A stretch of 64,000 nucleotides of DNA, taken from contig CM035415.1 in the NCBI GenBank assembly GCA_020310875.1, forward strand, positions 195,461,932 to 195,525,931, written 5' to 3'. How positions within the stretch are numbered: position 1 is the stretch's first letter; each line of letters begins with the position of its first letter. Both the position numbers and the translations under genes were made by a program. This DNA comes from Ceratopteris richardii. Its lineage: Eukaryota > Streptophyta > Polypodiopsida > Polypodiales > Pteridaceae. This document shows positions 58,304 through 64,000 of this stretch, one piece after another. The notes under the pieces are model-generated. The model had not been told where the DNA came from, did no database searches, and saw nothing but the letters and a program-made list of their open reading frames with translations.

Positions 58304-58802
58304 TGTTAGGCCGCCGGATGGGAATAATGTAATTTTATTTTCCATAGTCGCACACACCGAAAAGGCGCAGCGAATAGTTGCAACTTTTTACCCATTAATG
58401 AAAAGGCATTAAGGTGGTTCTTCGGCATGAGAGAGATGGGTTTGCCACAATCTATCTGGGCAATTGTGCCGAGAAGATCGTGTGCAGACTTGCAGATATC
58501 TTGAGTATTGTTATTCTGTTCTTGTTGAATTTCCGTAATTCATTGTTAGTACAGTAACGTTGTCTCAACATTAATAAGTCTGTGCGCCCGTGTGAATGTT
58601 AACTCGCGTGATAAGTTACTGTGTATGGATAATTGTAATCTATACATAGTAACTGTGTAGTGGAAGTTGTTGCCTTGACATATATTTATTTTTTAGTTGA
58701 ATAGTTAAATTGGGAAAATTACATAAAGGGCCTCTGCACTGTCAGACCCCTAACCATCCCCAAGAACCCAAAACGAGATTAAAAGTGATTTGAAGGAAGT
58801 CC
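58304..58802 (+). repeat. 5' LTR of gypsy element L (family of K)
   Basis: It begins TGTTAGGCCGCCGG and shares with the K LTR the stretch GGGAAAAT.. GGGCCTCTG.. AGACCCCTA near its end. The end is nine bases before the PBS, as in K, but CA has become CC. It is about half the K length. Confidence 0.75.
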
Positions 58803-58811
58803 TTTTAAAAC

Positions 58812-58829
58812 TGGCGCCGTCTGTGGGAA
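58812..58829 (+). promoter_or_regulatory. Primer-binding site of element L
   Basis: TGGCGCCGTCTGTGGGAA is identical to the K site at 6707-6724. Confidence 0.9.
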
Positions 58830-59398
58830 GATGGAAACAGATTGGGAATAATCAGTAAGGGAAGAGCAGTATGTAAGGCAAGCAGTGGAGAATAGTGACC
58901 ATTAGTTGAAGAAGTGATATATGCCGGTTCCGGCGAGTCCTATCCAAAGTATAGGAGAGATCAACATCCCTAGGAAGTTCCCAATTTACTAGAGACACCC
59001 TTAGGTGGTAGAAGTGCAGGCCAGTTAAGTCCAGTTGCAGAAGGATCGGAGCCAGTTAGTAGCGATTCTTGTGCTAGTTCGATGACACATGATGAGATTC
59101 TGGTGAATTCCGGTGGCTTTTGGAGAAATTGCAGTGACTTCTGGGTGTACAGAGATGTAGTGTGGAGTTAGTCTGACACTATCTGGTCAGAATTCGACCA
59201 TTTCTGGTGATAAAGTTGTGTTACCAAGTGATACCATTTCCGGTGAAAGGATAACCTGGTTAGGTGAAAGTTCAACAAGTTCTAGTGGAAGTTTGGTACC
59301 ATTTGGTGGGAATTTGAAATTTTTCGGTGATAGTGCGGTGCTGCCTGGTGGACCCTTATTACGTTCACCACTTTTTGGGTATAGTGTTGGTCATTTTA
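58830..59398 (+). pseudogene. Leader and gag start of element L, truncated
   Basis: The start at about 58922 encodes MPVPASPIQSIGEINIPRKF, similar to the MPVTRSG start of K gag, then meets a stop. The following sequence is rich in TTCCGGTGA-like short repeats (59100-59340). It is cut near 59390 by element M on the other strand. Confidence 0.6.
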
Positions 59399-59587
59399 TT
59401 ATTCTCCTTTTTTTTCTTCCTCTTCCTCTGTACGTATAAGTTCTTTATCATCTTGATATTTTTGTATGGCCTTCTTCTTGGTGTATTTGAGACCTTGGGT
59501 AGGTGGATCACTCGTATTCTTAGGAGACATATTGGGCATAAGAATATTGGACCTGTGGGAAATCCGATAGGAGCTACTCAAAATCAA
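59399..59587 (-). pseudogene. gag-pol linker of element M, frameshifted
   Basis: The frame encodes MSPKNTSDPPTQGLKYTKKK and an acidic end (RTEEEEEKKGE). It overlaps the gag stop by four bases in another frame. It may be the start of pol before truncation. Confidence 0.4.
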
Positions 59588-60888
59588 AGAGTAAAGTCTC
59601 CTCTTCTTTGGCTCCCATAATCTCTCTCCTTTATGGGTTGTTTATTATAGAAGCATTCCTCCCTTGTATGATTTGTCCATTTCCTCTCTAGTGTACAATA
59701 TTTGAGTGTTTTTCTATCTTGCAAATGTGGAGGCTTTTTATATGGGCAATGTTGTACCAAATGACTTTCTCCACAATTGTAGCATTTTTTATTTGTGTTT
59801 ATCCTGGAGTTTATCAAATTGGTTTTAGTGCTTACCTCTAGGGCTTTTGCAATGGCCTGAGCCAATTCTTCTGCTGGTGGGATTTTATCTTCATTTGATC
59901 TAGGTTGATCAAATGCTAACATATCTTGGCCTCTGTTATCTTCCAAATCTATTGCTTCTTTTACACAAGCTCCTAGGTCAGGGCATCTCCTATAGTACAC
60001 TAGGGTCCTTAATTGAGCACTTCTTAATCCTTCTATGAATAGGGATACTTGTCTTGCCATGGAAGGTACTTCTTGTTTAGGACATCTGTCAATGTATTGC
60101 TTAAATCTTCTGGCTGCCTCTCTGACATTTTCATCTTTTTGTTGTTTAAAACTGTGTATCGGAGTGGCTGTGCTATGTTTTATTCCAGTCTTTGAGAATT
60201 CCCCAATGAAGGCTTCTAGGAAGGATTCAATATCTAGGTACATTTCCTTTCTCAAAGGGATGAACCAAGATAATGCAGGTCCTGTTAAGGTTAGACCAAA
60301 TGCTTCAAATTGGACTTTGTAATCTTCCACCTCCTCAGCTCTAATTAATTGCCTAAATTCTGCAGCATGAGCATGAGGATCAGAATACCCTTCATATTGA
60401 TTTTTCATGCATTTGGCTACTTGATATGGTCTAAGCATTCTACCCTGAGGTTGCCAATGATGTCTTCTTCTTAGTGAAAATTCATTAAATCCTTCTGGTT
60501 CTTTTTCAAAAGGATTTGGAGAAGCATGTGTTCTCCTCCCTTGTTGTTGCTCAATACTAGTGTAGTTTTCATGTGGTCTTGGTAAATCTGGTTGTCCTAT
60601 GTTATGCTCCCAAGGTCCTTTGTCAGCACATTGCCCTAAGTCATTTAAATTTTCTGGGTCTTGGGAGAAGATGTACACACACCCTTGCCTATCCTCATAC
60701 CTACCATCTTTGAATTGAGCTACTGGTGTTATGTTTAGGAGAACTTCTAAGTTTCTCAATCTAATGAGAAAATTATGCATTCCATCCTGATATACATAGG
60801 TTCCACACCTATTTGTATACATGTATTTGAGGATATTTCTATAATCCCTAGTTTCAATGGGCTCATTTGTTTCATTTAAATTTTCCAA
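59584..60888 (-). CDS. gag: gag protein of element M, 434 aa
   Basis: The frame is unbroken from MENLNETNEPIETRDYRNIL to GDFTL. The conserved retrotransposon gag core (about residues 165-300) contains HAAEFRQLIRAEEVEDYKV, LTLTGPALSWF and EAARRFKQYIDRCPKQEVPS. A zinc knuckle CYNCGESHLVQHC (about 367-379) is one residue short of the usual C-x2-C-x4-H-x4-C. Gag forms the particle that packages element RNA, and an open 434-codon frame suggests limited decay. The long upstream leader makes the true start uncertain, but M1 is the first Met of the frame. Confidence 0.85.
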   Translation of the reverse strand: MENLNETNEPIETRDYRNILKYMYTNRCGTYVYQDGMHNFLIRLRNLEVLLNITPVAQFKDGRYEDRQGCVYIFSQDPENLNDLGQCADKGPWEHNIGQPDLPRPHENYTSIEQQQGRRTHASPNPFEKEPEGFNEFSLRRRHHWQPQGRMLRPYQVAKCMKNQYEGYSDPHAHAAEFRQLIRAEEVEDYKVQFEAFGLTLTGPALSWFIPLRKEMYLDIESFLEAFIGEFSKTGIKHSTATPIHSFKQQKDENVREAARRFKQYIDRCPKQEVPSMARQVSLFIEGLRSAQLRTLVYYRRCPDLGACVKEAIDLEDNRGQDMLAFDQPRSNEDKIPPAEELAQAIAKALEVSTKTNLINSRINTNKKCYNCGESHLVQHCPYKKPPHLQDRKTLKYCTLERKWTNHTREECFYNKQPIKERDYGSQRRGDFTL

Positions 60889-61013
60889 GTTGTTTTCTTG
60901 CCCTAAATTTCTTTTTTACACTTCCCCTTCTACTGACTCTATTTCCTTCCTACCTAAGTCTTGCTTAGTATGTGAGTTTAGTTTGTTCCCAGATCTAAGG
61001 ATCATTCACCTAC
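60889..61013 (-). other. Leader of M directly upstream of gag
   Basis: This short pyrimidine-rich (plus strand) segment lies between the hairpin array and the gag start. No feature is visible. Confidence 0.4.
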
Positions 61014-61890
61014 TTTTCACGATTCTGTGGTCAGAATCCTGTTTTTCACGATTTTGTGACTAAAATAGTGTCTATCAAGACTTTGGGTTCAAAAAAAATT
61101 GTGTTTGTCACAGTTTTATGCTCAAAATCGTGTTTTTACACGATTTTCTACTCAAAATTGTATCTTTCACGATTTTCTGATAAAAAAAAATCGTGTTTTC
61201 CACGATTTTGTGTTGAAAATCGTGTTTTCCACGATTCTCTACTCAAAATCGTGTTTTTCACGATTTTCTACTCATAATCGTTTTTTCCACGATTTTGTGC
61301 TCAAAATCGTGTTTTTCACGATTCTCTACTCAAAATCGTGTTTTCGACGATTTTCTACTCAAAATCGTGTTTTTTCACGATTTTCTACTCAAAATCGTGT
61401 TTTCCACGATTTTCTACTCAAAATCGTGTTTTCCACGATTTTCTACTCAGAATCGTTTTTTCCCCGATTTTGTGCTTAAAATCGTTTTTTTCACGATTTT
61501 GTGCTCAAAATCGTGTTTTTCACAATTTTCTAATCAAAATCGTGTTTTTCACGATTCTCTACTCAAAATCGTGTTTTGCACGTTTTTCTGTTCAAAATTG
61601 TGTTTTCCACGATTTTGTGTTCAAAATTGTGTTTTCCACGATTCTCTACTCAAAATCGTGTTTTTCACGATTTTCTACTCAGAATCGTTTTTTCCCCGAT
61701 TTTGTGCTCAAAATCGTGTTTTTCACGATTTTGTGTTCAAAATCGTGTTTTTCACGATTTTGTGATCAAAATCGTGTTTTTCATGATTTTCTCTCCAAAA
61801 TCGTGTTTTTCATGATTTTGTGTCCAAAATCGTGTTTTTCACGATTTTGTGTTCAAAATCGTGGTTTTCACGATTTTGTCCCCACACAAT
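61014..61890 (-). repeat. Tandem array of a 29-bp hairpin unit (about 30 copies) in the leader of M
   Basis: The plus-strand unit is AAAATCGTG-TTTTC-CACGATTTT plus a six-base linker (CTACTC or TGTGCTC type). The two nine-base arms are inverted repeats, so every unit can fold into a stem-loop in DNA or RNA. Because 29 is not a multiple of three, all three plus-strand frames are open and encode the same cycling pattern (HDFLLKIVFSTIFYSKSCF). The left end (61014-61130) is the most diverged. A distinctive variant (ACTCAGAATCGTTTTTTCC) recurs exactly 232 bp apart (61445 and 61677), that is eight units, so blocks of units were duplicated. Confidence 0.95.
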
Positions 61891-63510
61891 CGTGATTGCT
61901 CACAATTGTAAATAACACGATTTTCTTATGAAAATCGTGTTCTGGGAATCGCGATTTTGTAAAAAATTTCAGAGAATCGCGATTTTGTGTCTGACTACAG
62001 AATCGCGATTCTGAACAATTTTTTGAAGATTTTCAGGTATTGATTTTCAAGTTTTTATTTCTTCTATAGAATCGCCCTATCTAATTTTTAACATGCAATG
62101 AAAAAAATTAACTAAAAAAATAATATTTTTTTCACTGAAAATTAAAAACTCAGAAAATCGCGATTTCGTGATTTTGATTATTTCCTACTTCTCTGTGCTT
62201 AATGATCATGAAAATTTAAAGGAATGTAATTAAAATGATATAGAAACCCCTCACCTTGCTTCTTGAAGACCTGTATCTGCAGAAGATCGCGATTTTTTCC
62301 TTGCTCTCTCTCTCTCTCACACTCACTCAAATGAGTTTTTCTTGCAATTCCAGGTTTTTATAGTGTCTAGAAAATCGCGATTTTGTGTAATTTCCACTGT
62401 TCTTCCCACTTTCACTTGTCCAACTTCACTTACTCAAACTTGATGAAGTCTCATGTAATTACCTTTCTCCAAAAAACCCAAATATGCTAAAAATTCCAGA
62501 AAATTTCTCTTATAGAAAATCGCGATTTTGTGCAGAAAATCGTGTTTTTTTTCTGTACTTCTTATTTTGTGCAAATTTGAGTATTCTTTTCTCTTGTTTC
62601 CCTTCAATACCCTCTAACAATTGCAATTCACCAGACTCCTGTACTTTTGCATCAAAATCACATTACTCAGAAAATCGCGATCTTGTGCAGAGAATCGTGT
62701 TTTTTCAAATTTTGTAGTTTTTTGACAAATTTTTACTTTCTTTACACTTGGTCCCTATTACTCTTATCAAAAAAGCTTGAATCCAACTACTTAAGAAGAA
62801 AAGAAATTTGTTTGATTGTTTTAATGAATTTTATGAATTTTTTTAGTATTTTATCCTAAATTAAGGTAAACACTTGACTTAGGGTTTCTTGTTTGGTGAT
62901 CTATTGATCCTGTGTTCCTTGATTGGTTATACTCTCTTATGCCTTGGCTATCAAAACAGTTCATGAGAAAACTTCCTAAAAGAAAAATTGTGCTATGAAA
63001 TGCAAGTATCAATTTTTGCAAAGATAAACTCAAACATTTTTTTTTTCTTCAAAATGCAAATCAGCTTTATTTCTCAAGATTTATGCTTTGACTTGGTTAA
63101 CCAATGAATCTTTTTTACTTGCATCTAGCTACTTTACTTGACTTTTCCTTAATGCAACCATGTTATCTTCCCGAGATCAACAATTTTGCCTAGTACTTGG
63201 TCAAAAAGCACTCTAAAAATGTAAGAATAGACACATGTTACCTCATCTTCAGCTTTCTTGATTCCAATTTTTCACACACCTACACTTTTTCTTCAAAAAA
63301 TGAGATGAGCAACTATCAATTTACAAAAATTTTAGCACTTCCAATTCTAAAAGATGATCTATTGCTTTCTTTTCCCAAAAGACAAACAAAGACATCTACC
63401 TTTTCATGTTCACATTTCTTGATTAAAGAGTGTTACCTTTTCCATGTGTTTGTTACCATCAAAAATAGAAGATCCAGCAAGGTCCAACTTCAATGAAGCT
63501 TTTTGAAATA
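61891..63510 (-). other. Rest of the M leader with scattered AATCGCGATT palindromes
   Basis: No coding sequence is visible. The ten-base palindrome AATCGCGATT (or one mismatch) occurs at 61947, 61975, 62001, 62156, 62285, 62373, 62518 and 62673, usually followed by TTGTG. A CT-rich run lies at 62304-62317. 62730-63510 is AT-rich without other structure. Confidence 0.75.
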
Positions 63511-63529
63511 CTGCCTGGCAACAGCGCCA
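63511..63529 (-). promoter_or_regulatory. Primer-binding site of element M
   Basis: The minus strand reads TGGCGCTGTTGCCAGGCAG, close to the TGGCGCCGTTGCCGGGGA site of Athila-like elements, and lies five bases inside the LTR. Confidence 0.8.
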
Positions 63530-63534
63530 AAAAA

Positions 63535-64000
63535 TGTTCGTTATTGATCTTTGGAGTTGTCCTCTCCAATCATTTAGCATAAAGAATTAACAAAACATCT
63601 TTATTTTGTCAATCCTGGAAGTATTCAAGAGACCACAACCCCTTCTAGATGATAGAATCCAAGAAATAAGAGAATAATGGCTGGATTTTTGAGAATGGTG
63701 AAAATGAAGAGGAATTTCTAGGGTTTGGATTATCTTGAGCAAATCTTCACCATTTTCCACAATCTTGGTGTCTAATTCATGCTATTTCATCAGCAGAACA
63801 CAATTATGAAGCCAAAACTCAGAAATATTATCTGTACCATACAGATGAGACAATCGCGATTCTGTGAAAACAGACGATTTTCATCTCCAGCACCATTCTT
63901 CATCAACTTATTACTCAACACATCAGTATTCAGCTCTCTTCATACACATTCAACAGAATTACACAATAGAAGCTCACAAATCTCCATAGATACACAAGAA
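63535..64000 (-). repeat. 5' LTR of element M, U5 side (continues beyond window)
   Basis: The minus-strand LTR ends CA at 63535. Its start is not reached by 64000. It also contains AATCGCGATT (63852), as in the leader. Confidence 0.6.

Larger units (their letters stand above)
59399..64000 (-). mobile_element. Ty3/gypsy element M, 5' LTR to gag (rest lost)
   Basis: On the minus strand: LTR (from beyond 64000 to 63535), PBS (63529-63511), a 2.6-kb leader with a tandem hairpin array, gag (60888-59584) and a frameshifted gag tail (59587-59399). It then stops at element L. The PBS resembles the tRNA-Asp type of Athila-like elements. No pol is present in the window. Confidence 0.8.

Noticed and set aside
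61014..61890. CRISPR-like array (about 30 repeats of 29 bp)
   Set aside because: There are no unique spacers: the units are directly adjacent and linkers are six bases. The context is a plant retrotransposon.
61099..61895. Overlapping ORFs of 79-185 codons with repeated HDF..KIVF pattern
   Set aside because: They arise because the 29-bp repeat has no stop in any plus-strand frame. The protein pattern is the same in all three frames, so it is not a selected product.

Overview
This window comes from the nuclear genome of a repeat-rich land plant. The evidence is a dense, nested set of Ty1/copia and Ty3/gypsy LTR retrotransposons with plant-type primer-binding sites (initiator-tRNA-Met type TGGTATCAGAGC and TGGCGCC types). 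There is one probable host gene with GT-AG introns, and there are no bacterial operons, phage genes or CRISPR arrays. A gymnosperm or fern-like large genome would fit, but the sequence alone does not fix the species. I use letters A-N as local names for elements.

Layout. 1-7729: minus-strand gypsy element K (5' LTR, PBS, gag with three zinc knuckles, intact 1117-aa pol, and an extra ORF downstream of pol that runs off the window). 7733-7941: remnant of the abundant 230-bp-LTR copia family. 8580-11807: the only likely host gene, seven exons on the plus strand, all introns phase 1. 12318-12413: compound CT/CA microsatellite. 13.7-16.5 kb: decayed minus-strand coding region rich in coiled coil, family unknown. 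16502-22289: three-level nest of the copia family (A inside the LTR of B, which sits inside an LTR fragment C). 22290-26772: 3' part of gypsy element H, including a 5S-rRNA-like patch, an extra coiled-coil ORF region and its 3' LTR, lying inside B. 27022-30475: decayed gypsy element I, broken by plus-strand copia N (30476-31097). 31098-32612: copia F gag/protease (minus).

33400-44433: decayed copia D (minus), split by element E (34299-40693). E is a young, apparently intact copia with a 1408-aa polyprotein, near-identical LTRs and a CTTTA target duplication. 45118-55656: gypsy element G (plus) with matching TCCAC target duplications, about 0.6-kb LTRs, an unusual pol with two integrase zinc modules in tandem and a long extra region after pol; truncated copia J lies inside it. 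57.1-57.3 kb: a gypsy integrase remnant. 58304-59380: 5' end of element L, same family as K. 59399-64000: 5' half of gypsy element M (minus), whose roughly 2.6-kb leader carries a 29-bp hairpin tandem array and recurring palindromes AATCGCGATT.

The elements do not form a pathway. They record successive insertions: C, then B, then A; B broken by H; D broken by E; G broken by J. The most unusual signals are the hairpin array in the leader of M, the duplicated integrase zinc-binding module of G, the extra ORFs after pol in K and in G/H, and the duplicated small exons of the host gene.
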